The position numbers were made by a program, and so were the translations under genes. Of a DNA stretch of 64,000 bases, positions 41,761 through 53,800 are shown piece by piece. This stretch comes from Arbacia lixula (lineage: Eukaryota; Echinodermata; Echinoidea; Arbacioida; Arbaciidae). Where the stretch lies: positions 31,279,335 through 31,343,334 of the forward strand of contig OZ022576.1 of the NCBI GenBank assembly GCA_963669155.1. The letters run 5' to 3'. Below the pieces are notes generated by a model. It saw only the letters and a list, made by a program, of their open reading frames with translations. It had not been told where the DNA came from and searched no databases. Position 1 is the stretch's first letter, and each line of letters opens with the position of its first letter.

Positions 41761-41775
41761 ACACACGCATACACA
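41520..41775. repeat. (CA)n microsatellite
   Basis: CA-rich for 250 bases with a short CT run at 41570-41585 and a poly-C interruption at 41699-41708. Confidence 0.9.
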
Positions 41776-44696
41776 TCTTGTACATGTTGCTTCAACAAAC
41801 ACAAATAACATGAGGAATGACCATGTGCACAGAAACTAAGCTGCAATTAAAACAAAATGAAAATGATTTTAATCATGTTTGATTAACCAAATGATCTTGA
41901 CTGATAAACATACCTCTAACACCGGCTCATCAAAATGAAAAGAAAAAAGGAAACTGATGATTAATTGATGATTAAGTAAATTAATAAATACATGTATCAG
42001 TTACAAAATTGGTTACCCACATAGTTACCTTTAATCATTAATAAATATCAAAACATTTACTTGATACATTTATGTTGTAAGAGTTCTTTACACTATTGTG
42101 TACATGTGCATGTAGTTTTTTACTAGTACATGATTCTTTTAAAGTAAAAAAAAGCTGGAACACAATTCTACAAAGTTCTACAATTTAGTTGACATAAGCT
42201 GTAGTCACTCTTTCGTTATAACATTGGCTCATATTCTGCTTATACATGTAATTATAAATCCAACTACAGTGTATTACTTTAATAAGGTGTGCAGGGTGCC
42301 CAGTCTGGTTTTATCTATTCAAGCTCCTTACAGTATGTACTACAAGAAAGACTCTGAGAATGAGAAGTTTCTATGTCAGTGGGTCTCAATATATGGCAGG
42401 TTTAAAAATGATACCTTCTTCACATGCAAAGGTGAGCTTTAAATCCCATTATCATTTAATTAGAATACAAGCCAATGTATTTAATATCTTTTCAGCATAA
42501 CACAATACACATTATTTCTTCGCAGTCATTAATCATGGTGAGAGAACACTGTCAAGCAATAATGCCCTAATCTGACAAAAGGAAGCAAGTAACAAATCAC
42601 TCAAATCTAGGCTATTGCATTCTCAGATTGTACCCAGCATTTCCTACATACGGACAAAATCCGGACAAGAATATTTATCTTGCTGCAAGATATTCAATCT
42701 AATATGATGTGGTATTGCACTGATGCCAATGCAAGTGACGGACACATTTTGCTCATTTACAAGAAAAGTTTCTTTCTTTAGTTGCTTCCTTTTGTCAGAT
42801 TAGTGCAGAATAATGCATCTTCTTTTCAGGATTAGGTGTGACCATCATTCATGACCACACATTATAAACATGCGACGACTCTCTTACACATTGTATTTCA
42901 TGAAAATAATTGACTCACATTTTGTCATTACGCTACCGAATGCTGTAGTAGGTAAGCACATCACACATGTAAATGATGCATTGCCATAGTTATGTGATAC
43001 TGATGTAAATTAGTTTAGACACCTTTACATTTCACACAATGAAATCACACAATGAAGTCACTGAAGTTGAGCAATATACAGAACTGTTCACAGCTTTGTG
43101 TAGTGTAACTGAACTACAAATTTAGTAAATAATCAATGTGCAGTTTTCCACTACATGTCCATAAATACAAATACACATACATGTACATAACATAGAAACA
43201 AGTACATACATGTACTGTATCAAATTTAAAGGCCTCATATTTGTACATGTATGGTCCCAGATAAATATATTTCTGGAATGTTCAAGTTATACATACTGTG
43301 ATTGTTTGATGACCTTTGCCAATGATTAATGTACAATTGTAATACACTCTTTTGTCTTATTTAAGTATATCTATTGTACATGTATATCCATCAAACAGTA
43401 ACACAGAGACAGGCATTCCAATTTCCAACATACATCAGATAGTGGAACTTTCAAAGAGCAATGCTAATTTTTGAAGCAATACATCACCATTCAAAGTATT
43501 CTACAAATTACCTTTCCGTCATTTGATAATTATCTGTGTACCTTGGACTTTTCATAAGAGCAATATTGGTTCAAGGATCAAGTTTATTTCAACTACAGTG
43601 TTTGCACATGTACATGAAAAGGATATAACTAGAACAGACGGTAGTGCACAACTGATGTCATTTCCTCTGTGTAATGGTTCTGTTTTTGTCTTCTCAGTTC
43701 ATGTACATGTACAACACTTTAAAAAAATGTGTACACATTGCTATTCATGTAGTCACCTGTTTGTAAACTCATTATTGCATTATCCATTATGCTGAATGTG
43801 GTCATTAATTCTCACATGCATTTGGTCATGCTATTTATATTTTCAGACCCAAGCCCAGCACATTTGAAAGAGTATACCCAAGTTAACTTTGACATGACAA
43901 AATAAGTTGTGTGCTGATGTTGCTCAGTGATGCATTGTGTCAGAACCCTCACCACTTTGGTTACTTCCCCATTGCTTCCAAATTTAGTGTTCAAGCCTTT
44001 TTTTTCAGAAAGCTGAACATGTAGTTAATAGTCAACAAGTTATGAAAATACACCCTATTTAAAGTCAAATTCAAATTGTTTCCCCAATCAAAATAATTAC
44101 AGGTCTTTGCAATTACAGTGGAAAAGAACCTGTACATGTACATATGTACATGACTTTCTACTTTTACTTTTGACTAGGCCAAATTATTGTTTAATTTTTG
44201 TGACCATCATTGATACCTAATCATTAGTAAAATACTATTATGTGAACTACATCACTCAACATATTCATCAATGTTATCAATATATTTATAATCAAATAAA
44301 TGCACGTACATGTATTATTTTCCAAATCCATATTAAAAATCAAATTATAAACTTCAGACGAGTTAAAAATTAAAAATGGATGTTAGCAAATATAAATGAA
44401 AAGGACAATACCAGTGAAAAAAACATGTCTAAATCCACTCAAGACATCCCTTATTCTCAGTTGTAACTAAGTAGTGTCCATTAAGTATGGCCAATGACGT
44501 ACTTCACCCGTTTTGTTTGTACAAAAATTATTAACAAACACTGGTTCTTTTGCCAAATATAAGCTATCAATTTTGACACATTTTTTTAAAGTATGAAAAC
44601 TACATTATATCTAGATAATAATGGCAGCAATACAGACATCGAACCAGGCTGTCCCACTTAAAAATTTCAGCTGAAGTCCTCAAGGATTTATGGGAC
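41776..44696. other. AT-rich DNA, possible SMIM30 3' UTR or intergenic
   Basis: No gene recognised on either strand. Words such as TACATGTACA are common. Its distal part may belong to the SMIM30 transcript, but no poly(A) site is assigned. Confidence 0.5.
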
Positions 44697-44858
44697 TCAT
44701 TCAGGTTGCAAGTGACGTTGTGGGATCTGTGAGGTCTTGCGAGTGGCGTAGCCAATGTCGTAGCATCTTGGGAGATTTCTTGTGACTCTGACTGTCCTGT
44801 CAGGCTCCTCCAGCTCCAGTCTGCTAAGCTGCTGGGCCGGCCTGGCGAACAGGGTCAT
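44697..44858 (-). CDS. possible 53-residue small ORF downstream of SMIM30
   Basis: Minus-strand ATG at 44858 opens 53 codons (MTLFARPAQQLSRLELEEPD ... RHLQPE-stop) in a locally GC-richer patch, on the same strand and about 500 bases beyond the SMIM30 stop. The charged, non-repetitive composition is protein-like, but I recognise no family. It may simply be 3' UTR of SMIM30. Confidence 0.25.
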   Translation of the reverse strand: MTLFARPAQQLSRLELEEPDRTVRVTRNLPRCYDIGYATRKTSQIPQRHLQPE

Positions 44859-45363
44859 GATGAGGATTTCAAAGACCAGAAAAAGTCAGCTGCTTCTTCA
44901 CAATCACCAGCAACGTGTAGTTCTGCTCATCTGCTGCAGTAGGTAGCAAAGAAGGTATTCATCTTGCTTGGGTCGCCAGATGATCACAGCATGACGACAT
45001 TGAGGAACTTTGGTTCATGGGCAGATGTGGTGAGAAATGGAGAACCAACTGCAGAAATGCAACTTCCTCAGAGGCCCAGTCCATCATGTCCATGTTTTGG
45101 AATTATCGTTGTTATTGAGAGTTGTTGAGGTGCGCTTTCGATCAGGTCCGGTGATGTTTTACGCATTGCTGATCAGAATCTGATCTCTCATTTGTTAGCA
45201 TAGATTAACATTTAAATTCAGCTCTTGAGTTAAACTAGAACAAGTGCATGCCACTTCAAAAATGCCACTCCAATGCAAGTTGCACGTCCATTACCGATTT
45301 CACATTCATCATCTCACTTATATGCAGAATGAACGCATTTTCAATGTATGGGCTCTATTCAAA

Positions 45364-45540
45364 TCAATAGTCTCCTCTCTTCTTTCGGGCGTAGCAACCC
45401 AGGCACGCGAATATGCCCAAAATGCCGATGATCAGTCCGCCAATGAGTGCGATTGTGTCGCCTGCACCGAATGCATGAGCACCGGGAAGGCAGGTAATGC
45501 AGACGAGAAGGAGGAGGAGAAGTTGCCACATTTCTGCCAT
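45364..45540 (-). CDS. SMIM30: small integral membrane protein 30 (SMIM30) orthologue
   Basis: One exon of 58 codons (ATG at 45540-45538, TGA at 45366-45364). A leucine-rich signal-like segment (about 5-22, ending PGAHA) is followed by GAGDTIALIGG, a single transmembrane helix (about 29-49) and a short basic tail. The core AGDTIALIGGLIIG and FACLGCYARKKRG aligns with human SMIM30 AGDAIALLLGVVLS and CACLGVYARKRNG. The human protein is a 59-residue microprotein of internal membranes. The length and single-exon layout agree with the vertebrate gene. Overlapping longer frames on both strands are shadows. Its upstream region (45545-45760) presumably holds the 5' UTR and promoter. Confidence 0.88.
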   Translation of the reverse strand: MAEMWQLLLLLLVCITCLPGAHAFGAGDTIALIGGLIIGILGIFACLGCYARKKRGDY

Positions 45541-45759
45541 GATGACAAATTAACAATCAAGCACCAGAACAGCGAAATACTTGTCGAGAATATTTGTAGC
45601 GTAATGCCAAGGCAGGTAAAGGCTCCACGCAGTTCAATCAATCAATGTATAGTGCATGCAGTACAGTGCCGCAATTTCAGTACGCTAGCACTAGACCCCG
45701 TGTACATTGCAGTATGGCTATTCTCGTAGTGTACTAGACTGGATATCATGTGACCTGGC

Positions 45760-46324
45760 CTGGCGTATTGGCACTGACGGATTAATAAAATGAAGAAATC
45801 ATGCCATACACCCTATATTAACATTTTGTTCAAAAACAATTTTGATTCGCATCTTTGGAAAACACAACATCAATGATTTTTATGAAGAGTTTAGGTGACA
45901 TGTAAGTCACTGTTATAAACCGTTTACATATTTATTTTTTAATTATTTGATTTGGTATAAACACGGAATGACCCAAAGGCATGACGTCATTTCAGTGTGT
46001 TTTGATCATGTGACAACATCATGAGAAGCAAACTAAATTACGCAGCAATATTATCAAGTTAAAGATTGTATATGGTAGAGCTCAGCGTCGAGAAAAGAAA
46101 ACGACGAAGATGGGAAAATGAAACGAAAACAGAAGATGAAATAATATATAGGGGGGGGGGGGGGCGGAGCATCTACAACAAAGTGAACAAGAGCAATAAT
46201 GGAAGGTTATATAACGGAAGAGATCGGATTAAATTATGAAGAATGTGGAAATTAAAAGCTGAAGGAGGAAAGTTGATGAAGAATTGTTTTTGTTTTTGTT
46301 TTCCTCGTGAGGCTATTCGTGATG
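45760..46324. other. intergenic DNA upstream of SMIM30
   Basis: AT-rich; includes a poly-G run (46151-46164). No feature recognised before the Gypsy insertion. Confidence 0.6.
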
Positions 46325-46328
46325 CCTT
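46325..46328. repeat. 4-bp target site duplication (CCTT), left
   Basis: CCTT precedes the left LTR and is repeated at 49372-49375 after the right LTR. Confidence 0.8.
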
Positions 46329-46710
46329 TTTAGTGGTCGTGTATCACCACTGAATATCGTGCAAGATACGCTGGAGAAATATAATATGTGTTGACTCACC
46401 GAGAGTAGATGAAGAAGTGAAGTTTCTCCGATGAGGCTAAAATATGTTCGTGGGCGGCTTCTTTGTTCGGGAGCGCATCGTTAATCATTGTCCATTGTGG
46501 TAAACTTTCTCGGAGCTCTGCGGTGTAAGAAAGTTTATTTGCCGACCGCGGTTGGTCGGATGTTTTGACCGTGGTCGGGCGATTACCGGAAATACCACGA
46601 GTAGGTGACAAACAACAGACTTCGGGAAGAACAGTGTTTCAGTTTCAGGGGGGTCCTTTGTCAAAGTCTCAGCCCAATATATTCACGGAGATAATAGTTG
46701 AGCTGCTACA
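46329..46710 (-). repeat. Gypsy LTR, left copy (3' LTR)
   Basis: 382 bp, nearly identical to 48990-49371. On the minus strand it begins TGTAGCAGC directly after the polypurine tract. Confidence 0.92.
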
Positions 46711-46731
46711 TTAGCTCCCCCCTAGAGAGCG

Positions 46732-47925
46732 TCATAGCGTTGATGTCGATCCGAGATAACGCATCGGCAACTGCGTTGTCCGCCCCTTTGACATGTCGGA
46801 TATCTGCCGTGAATTGGGAAATGAAATCCAAATGTCGAATTTCACGCGGCGAATATCGCTCTCGAGCGGCCGGATGCCCTCGTGGTCGACGCGGTGACCG
46901 AGGAACTCGAGCGAGGCCACACCAAACTCGCACTTGGCAGGATTGATCACGACGCCGTAACTTGCCAACCGATCGAAAAGGGCGCGGAGATGACGCTCGT
47001 GAGCCTCCATGCTGTCACTGGCGATGAGCAGGTCGTCGATGTAGGCGTAGCAGAAGTCGAGTCCGCGCGTGACCTCGTCGATGAATCGCTGAAACGAGTT
47101 AGCCGAATTCCGGAGGCCAAAAGGCATCCGAGTAAACTCGAATAACCCGAACGGTGTCGTAATCGCGGTCTTATGGATATCGGATGGCTCAATAGGTATC
47201 TGGTGGTAAGCGCGGACGAGATCGATCTTCGAAAATACGGTTTTGTTTGCCAGCATCACCACAAAATCGTGAATATGTGGGATGGGGTAACGATCCGGGC
47301 GTGTGATAGCGTTGAGCGCTCGGTAATCACCACAGGGCCGCCAATCACCCTCCGTACGTTTCGGCACCATGTGGAGGGGTGACGCCCAGTTACTCTCCGA
47401 CGGGCGGATGATGCCGAGCTCCATCATGTGGTCGAATTCAGCACGGGCGATCGCGAGCTTGTCGGGCGCAAGACGTCGCGGGCGCTGAACGACCGGCGGG
47501 CCCGTCGTCGATATATGGTGCGTAACCGAGTGTCGGATGGCGGTGTCGGTGAAATTCGTCCTGGTGATCGTGGGGTAATCTGCCAAGATATCGTTGAATT
47601 TCACCGAGGGGGCTTTGGCGAGCGACGGATGAGGAGATTGGGCAGATGAAAGCACGCCTTGAATTTTGAGTGTCGTCGTCGGGTCGATCAGCTGCCGTCG
47701 AGTGACGTCGACCATCAGGCCGTAATGACGCAGAAAATCGGCTCCCAATATTGGCGTCGAGATGTCGGCAATTACAAATATCCACTTGTAACTCCTTCTC
47801 AAGCCAACATCGAGTGCAAGCGATTTCTCGCCGTACGTCCTGATGGGCGTGGAATTGACGGCGCACAGCTGTGGTCCCGGTCGTGGTCGTTGTCGGTCCT
47901 GTTTACTCGGCGGGATAACCGACAC
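46732..47925 (-). pseudogene. Gypsy protease and reverse transcriptase region
   Basis: The region contains a retropepsin tail ([12 protein letters not shown]) followed by Gypsy-type RT motifs: [17 protein letters not shown] and the YIDDLLIAS active-site box. It is part of the broken CsRn1-type element; later pol domains are not seen. Confidence 0.85.
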
Positions 47926-48029
47926 CTCGGCCCCCGTGTCAACCAGGAATCGCCGACGTGTCTGACGATCCGTGACGTAAAAGAGGCGACTTTGAGTGGT
48001 CGATGATGGGCCAGCGAAATCAGTCGCAC

Positions 48030-48926
48030 CTATTCGCTGGCGTTGGCGTTTCCCTGGTCGAGCTGTCGGTCGTATGTGCGGCCGTACGTGCAGGGTGCGC
48101 GGCAGTTATGGGCCTGATCGCCATACGTAGCGTGATACCAGCATGTACCGTTGTCACCGCTGCGTGGGCGAGGGCTGGGTGAGCGGTCGTGGTGCCCGCG
48201 ACTACGATAACTGCCGCGCTGGCCTGATCGTGACCGACTTCGTTCACGCCGCCGTAGTTCGAAACTCAGAGCGCTAACCTGTGCTGCTAACTGCTGAACG
48301 TCTGTTTGCAGTTGTGCAACTGTCGAAGCTGGCTGGGCGGCGGGTGACGCGACAGCATTGACAGTCACACCTGTGGCGATGTCGACAATTTTATCCGCCA
48401 TGTCAGCTAGTTCCGCGATGTCCATGCGTTCGCTGGTGGATGCAAGAATCAATTGAACGCTGGTAGGAAGACGGTTAATGAAAAGCTGCTTCAAAATAGA
48501 GCTCTCCAACTGGCGATCACCTAGGAGCTGCCGCATACGTCGCAGCAGCTGCGATGGCTTGCGATCGCCAAGCTCCTCCTCCGTTAGCAGCTGTTGGAGG
48601 CGTTTCTGCTCCGACGCCGATGTCCGGCGGATTAGTGCCTCCTTCAGTGTGGAGTAGGGTGTCGATGGCGGCTTGCTGATGATGAGGTCACGTACCTCTT
48701 GGGCAATTTCCGGGCTGAGTGCTGCTATTATGTACGAATATTTCGTATCTTCGTTCGTTATCCTTCTGGTGGAGAACTGCGCCTCAACTTGCGCAAACCA
48801 CACGTGTGGGTCGGCCGGCCAGTAAGGTGGGAGTTTAACGCCCAGCGCGGCGATGCTGGTCGTCGTCGATGTCGATGTTGCTGGTGACTCCTCCATCGTC
48901 GATTCGGTCGGTGTAGTGGTAGACAT
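48030..48926 (-). pseudogene. Gypsy Gag-like region
   Basis: An open region of 298 codons. A Gag-type helical segment (LPPYWPADPHVWFAQVEAQF) is followed by an Arg/Ser-rich stretch and a CHCC zinc motif ([18 protein letters not shown]). This replaces the usual CCHC knuckle and is a mark of the CsRn1 clade. Confidence 0.85.
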
Positions 48927-48968
48927 CGTTGTCGGATTACGTACTTTGTTCGAAGTATATATCTTGCT

Positions 48969-48988
48969 GGATCACGTCGGGGTCACCA
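48969..48988 (-). other. primer-binding site, tRNA-Trp type
   Basis: Minus strand TGGTGACCCCGACGTGATCC starts two bases after the 5' LTR and matches the 3' end of animal tRNA-Trp. Confidence 0.8.
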
Positions 48989-48989
48989 A

Positions 48990-49371
48990 TTTAGTGGTCG
49001 TGTATCACCACTGAATATCGTGCAAGATACGCTGGAGAAATATAATATGTGTTGACTCACCGAGAGTAGATGAAGAAGTGAAGTTTCTCCGATGAGGCTA
49101 AAATATGTTCGTGGGCGGCTTCTTTGTTCGGGAGCGCATCGTTAATCATTGTCCATTGTGGTAAACTTTCTCGGAGCTCTGCGGTGTAAGAAAGTTTATT
49201 TGCCGACCGCGGTTGGTCGGATGTTTTGACCGTGGTCGGGCGATTACCGGAAATACCACGAGTAGGTGACAAACAACAGACTTCGGGAAGAACAGTGTTT
49301 CAGTTTTAGGGGGGTCCTTTGTCAAAGTCTCAGCCCAATATATTCACGGAGATAATAGTTGAGCTGCTACA
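48990..49371 (-). repeat. Gypsy LTR, right copy (5' LTR)
   Basis: 382 bp, with one difference from the left copy by eye. Followed by the CCTT duplication at 49372-49375. Confidence 0.92.
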
Positions 49372-49476
49372 CCTTCACGTGGGGAGATGAACCACGCAAC
49401 GAACTCATTATTTTTTTTAAAAAGAATATAAGCAATTTGTTTTATACACATATCCTATAGAGCAGTAATATATCTG

Positions 49477-49930
49477 AAAGTAAGTCGGTTTTAATAAAAG
49501 CAGGAACATGAGAGAAACATACGTGTATATGAAAGGTTTGACGAAAATCCGTCAAAGGATGATATATGATCTTTTAATGATGTTGCTCTCCCATAAATGT
49601 TGTTTGCTTTATATTCTACGGCTCTTTACGTTTCTGTTTTTGAAGGAAGTTTTTTTTTTCATAGAGGTATGTGAGTAAAAAAGTGTCTCTAATGACGTAT
49701 CGACTAGATGCAATGATGCTTATGAGAAAATCGACATTTAAACAAACAGTACTCAACATTATGGGAAAGCATCTCGCACGTTACGTCACAAAATCAAAAT
49801 TTTAAGCAATCGTGACTTTCCTATCCTTTGACGGATTTTCCATCAAACCTTCCACTTATAGTTTTCAGTTTCATGTTTATTCTGCCCTCATTAAAATCAA
49901 CTTAATTTCAGAGTGAACTATCCCTTTAAA
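49477..49930. repeat. MITE-like element, family A, copy 2
   Basis: The left end GTCGGTTTTAATAAAAGCAG and right end CTGCCCTCATTAAAATCAAC are inverted matches. The interior has ACGTTACGTCACAAAATCAA and CCTTTGACGGATTTTCCATC as in copy 1. Confidence 0.7.
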
Positions 49931-49959
49931 GAGGGGGCTCGATCGGGGTGGAGTTTTGA

Positions 49960-50255
49960 ACATTTGAGGATGGAATTGATGGTGAAAGGATGCGAATATC
50001 AATCGACTCATCATGTATATGTCCCCTCATTCCAATTATTGGTGCAAAGTTAAAATATGTTTTTGTCAACTCAACTACAAATTGAATGTAAAGAAACTTA
50101 GAGTGTATTCCTTCTGACATTGTGTGCATAATTTGAAGATGAAACTGCCCGTGAAAGTATGCGAATACCATTTATGAAGGCTTAAAAAGTACATATTGGA
50201 ATGTGTTCCCCTCATTCCATCTCTTGGCGCAAATTTTAAAATTGTCAGTAAAGTT
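49960..50255. repeat. two diverged direct units of about 175 bp
   Basis: TGAAAGGATGCGAATATCAA ... CCCCTCATTCCAATTATTGG (49982-50043) recurs as TGAAAGTATGCGAATACCAT ... CCCCTCATTCCATCTCTTGG (50152-50226), the latter with a longer interior. Confidence 0.6.
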
Positions 50256-50870
50256 GTGATCGCATTGGGCTTAATTATTGTCGGCACAATTTTCCTCATT
50301 CATGTCACTTACTCACTTCTTTGTTTTTGCAGTAAAAATAAATCTCACGGCAGCTCACATGAGCGATTTACAAATATGATTGCAAGGTAGGCATATAACA
50401 ATTTCCTAACTTAGGTTGCATTTTAATGCACTTTAGACTACTAACATAGATATATAAAAAAAACGAGAGAACAGTAATGAAAACACCTTGCACGAATGGA
50501 AAGTCCTCCGTGTAACAAAATCTAGGCTAATCAGCTTTTTGAAACATTTACAGAAAAAAAAATGCAGGACTAGCGGCCTGGGGAGGACATGTTTACATGG
50601 GAATACAGTCAAGAGCTCCATGGGGAAAAAGTGGAGTGGAGCCACATAAAATTATGATAATACCATGGCAGCTAGCTAGGCCTTTGTTCTGCTATTCTGT
50701 CTCCATTTCTATGTACGTGTCGCTTCTGACATTCGGGCCTATTTATATGCTAAATCACACAGTTTCACACTGCAGAATACATTTCTTGTGTGTGTATGTG
50801 AGCTACCATACAATATTTTCAAGCTACCAAACTTTGCCAGCTTCAGCATTCCGGTTGTCTGTTGGCGAAA

Positions 50871-53800
50871 ATGGCAGCTTCGGGATCGCAGTTGGTAGAC
50901 TCGGCGACGCAACGCCGTCAAGTTGAAAGAACCGTTTCTTTTGATGGTTTAGCAGACTGTGTTGAAACACAAGAAACAGGTGTTCCTCTCAACTCGCCAT
51001 GGACATTTTGGCTGGAAAGGTAATAGTAAAAGAATCCCGACAAATAAATAGATCTATTCAGATATTTTCACACACTGTCACACTCACAGTCACACAGACT
51101 AGACAGAGCAGAGCCCGTGCCAGCGCCAGAGGTCAGAGCCGTTCACAGACAGGCAGGATCAGGAACAGCCGGCAGGCACAGGCCAGTGCAGAAGGTTGAG
51201 AGAAAGTCTATGGACTTTCTGTCAAAAAATTATGGGCTATTTTTTGACAGTTTTGCTTTGCAGTTCATGCTGAGTCAGTACTGTGAGGTAATGCATGTAT
51301 TGCCAATGAGGCGAGGCCTTGGCATCGGGATTGCGTAACACATACACAATTGGGTTGGATTTCCTTTGGCCTTGTCAAAGAAAAGTGGGATTACCACTTT
51401 TGAGAAGGCATGAGGTTAATGCAAGCGGCAGGTCATTTGAGCGGCTGAAGCTGAGGCTACAACGGGTAATCAGGGTCAGAGAAGCATCACATCATTTAGC
51501 ATACCTCCCAACCATTCTGATTTTGGAGAAATGTTTTCTTATTTTTTTTTAAATTTTAGTATTAGCTTGTGTGTGTGTTTTTTTGTTGTTGTTTTTTAGG
51601 GGGGGCGGGGGGGGGGGGGGGGGGAGTTCTCTTGCCTCATTTATGGATTACAGATTCCTCCATTTTACAGTGCAATACTATACATTAAACACTCAGTATC
51701 CAATTTTAATGTACAACATTCTAAACTCCTTCCTTGGAAGGCTGGCATACTATGATTTAGCATTATAGCATACCACCCTGATAAAGCTGGATATTAAGCA
51801 AATAATCAGCGTTGGTGAGGGTGATGGGACGAACTATCACTTCCGAGGCGATGTGGATGTAGCTATCTTTCCGAAGCGCAGCTGAGGAAAGATAGCGTAT
51901 ACATTCAGATCGCCGAGGAAGTGATAGCTCGTCTCATTGCTTGAAACCAAAAGTTGATTATTTGCTTTATATTCCACATCTGAAACCAACTATCTATACC
52001 AAAAATGACAATTTGACGTAAAAAGGTAATGTTTACTTATCTCCATAGCCCCGAGCCGCTACCATGGGGAACACGCATTAGGATGCGCATTAGCACGCGC
52101 ATTAGCACGCGCATTAGCACGCGTATTAGGACGCGCATTAGGACGCGCGTAAGGACGCGTTAGATGTCAAGTGATAGTCCGAGTGTAACGCACTTTTATT
52201 TCGCGCGTACTCAAAAAATATTAATCACGCATTAGGACTGTGAGGAGTGAAGAGATCAGCGAAACCAAAAAGTACTATCACCTAGAGTGTAACGAACTTT
52301 TATTCTCAGGTGATCTGATAGGAAAAATTACGCCTCATCACGTGATCAACTCTTGACAAATCATATAGCAACATTCTCAGTATGTGGAATATAATGGATA
52401 TTATATTCCACACACTAAGAATGTTGCTATATGATTGGTCAAGAGTTGATGGCGTGATGAAGCATAGTTTTGCCCATCTGATCACCTGAGAAGAGAAGTT
52501 CGTTACACTCTAAGTGATAGTACTTTTTTGTTTCGCTGATCTCTTCACTCCTCAAAGTCCTAACGCGTGATCAATATTTTGAGTATGCGTGAAATAAAAG
52601 TGCGTTACACTCGGACTATCAATTGACAGTAGCTCCTACTGACGCGTCCTAACGTGTGTTCCCCATGGCAGCGGCTCGGGGTTAGGTAGAGAAGAAAACA
52701 TTACTTTCGTATGTCAAATTGTAATTTTTGGTATAGATAGTTGGTTTCAGATGTGGAATATAAAGCAAATAATCAACTTTTAGTTTCAGGCAATGAGACG
52801 AATAATCACTTCCTCGGCGATCTGAATGTATACGCTATCTGCATCCAGATCGACTCGGAAGTGATAGTTCGTCCCATCCCCTTTACCAACGTTGATTATT
52901 TGCTTACTAACTTTTCCATGAATTAACCATTTCAACCAGATTTATAGGGAGGTAGACCAATGGTCTCTGATGACAGACAAGATGATAGACAAAGCATACA
53001 CTGCTGGGTCTACATGGCTCATTGTTATATGTCAAATGTATCATGCAGGTCCCTGGGAAATGGTGTGAAATATCAGCTACTGTGCATCTACCAGTACATA
53101 TTATTTTCTACTCTTCTTCATGTACCTCAGGGAATAGTGCAAACATACGTTTATGTGAAGAGTTGTATGTAGGGATATTTGGTCTTTTCTGGAAGCACAG
53201 ACTAACTTGTTTTCCTGTTAAATATTTTTCTCTACAGATCCATGCCAGTAGCTACTGCAGCTGAAGTAGAAGCTAATCTTGAACCAATATACACAGTCAA
53301 CACTGTGGAGGTAAATATATATTATTATTTATAAAATATTCAAACGAACAAACAAATTGATGGAGGGTTAATTTGCTGATTTGAACATGTAAAATATTTA
53401 CAGCTATACAATGTACATCATATATGCTTGTCCACTCCATTAATTTTTTTATCACATTATGCTGAAAATGTTGTGATAGAAGAGCCTTTACTAAGTGTAA
53501 GATGAATGCTTACTTGAATTCTCTTTTCTCAAATATGTAGATAACTCTAATCAGTCTAGTGTTTGTGTTTATTAGTGTTTGTTTTTCAAAATATAGATTA
53601 AACGATTGGTATAAATCCCATATGTGTTGGGACACCTACACAATGTCAGAATCCAAGTAAATGCTTATCCCATACCGGTAAGCTATTTTTGCAATGTATT
53701 TGCAACTCTTCTCCAAAGTGCGCAGTAATGTGGTATTATAATCACCTGTCTACAGGGATTCATTTTCAGTTAGTGGAATGCCTTTTGAATTGATTAGTTG

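Larger units (their letters stand above)
46329..49371 (-). mobile_element. CsRn1-type Gypsy LTR retrotransposon, young, broken
   Basis: A 3,043-bp element lies between two 382-bp LTRs and a 4-bp CCTT duplication, in minus orientation. Features in transcript order: LTR, primer-binding site complementary to tRNA-Trp (48988-48969), Gag-like frame, protease plus reverse transcriptase, polypurine tract (46727-46711), LTR. The tRNA-Trp primer and the unusual CHCC-type Gag zinc motif point to the CsRn1 clade. RNase H and integrase parts are not seen and the element is shorter than a full member, so it is broken and non-autonomous, with at least one break. The two LTRs differ at about one position by eye, so the insertion is recent. 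Confidence 0.9.

Noticed and set aside
45244-45729. 161-codon plus-strand frame
   Set aside because: It is antisense to the SMIM30 coding exon, which has clear homology; a shadow.
46882-48006. Several 70-115-codon plus-strand frames
   Set aside because: They are antisense to the Gypsy Gag and pol regions.
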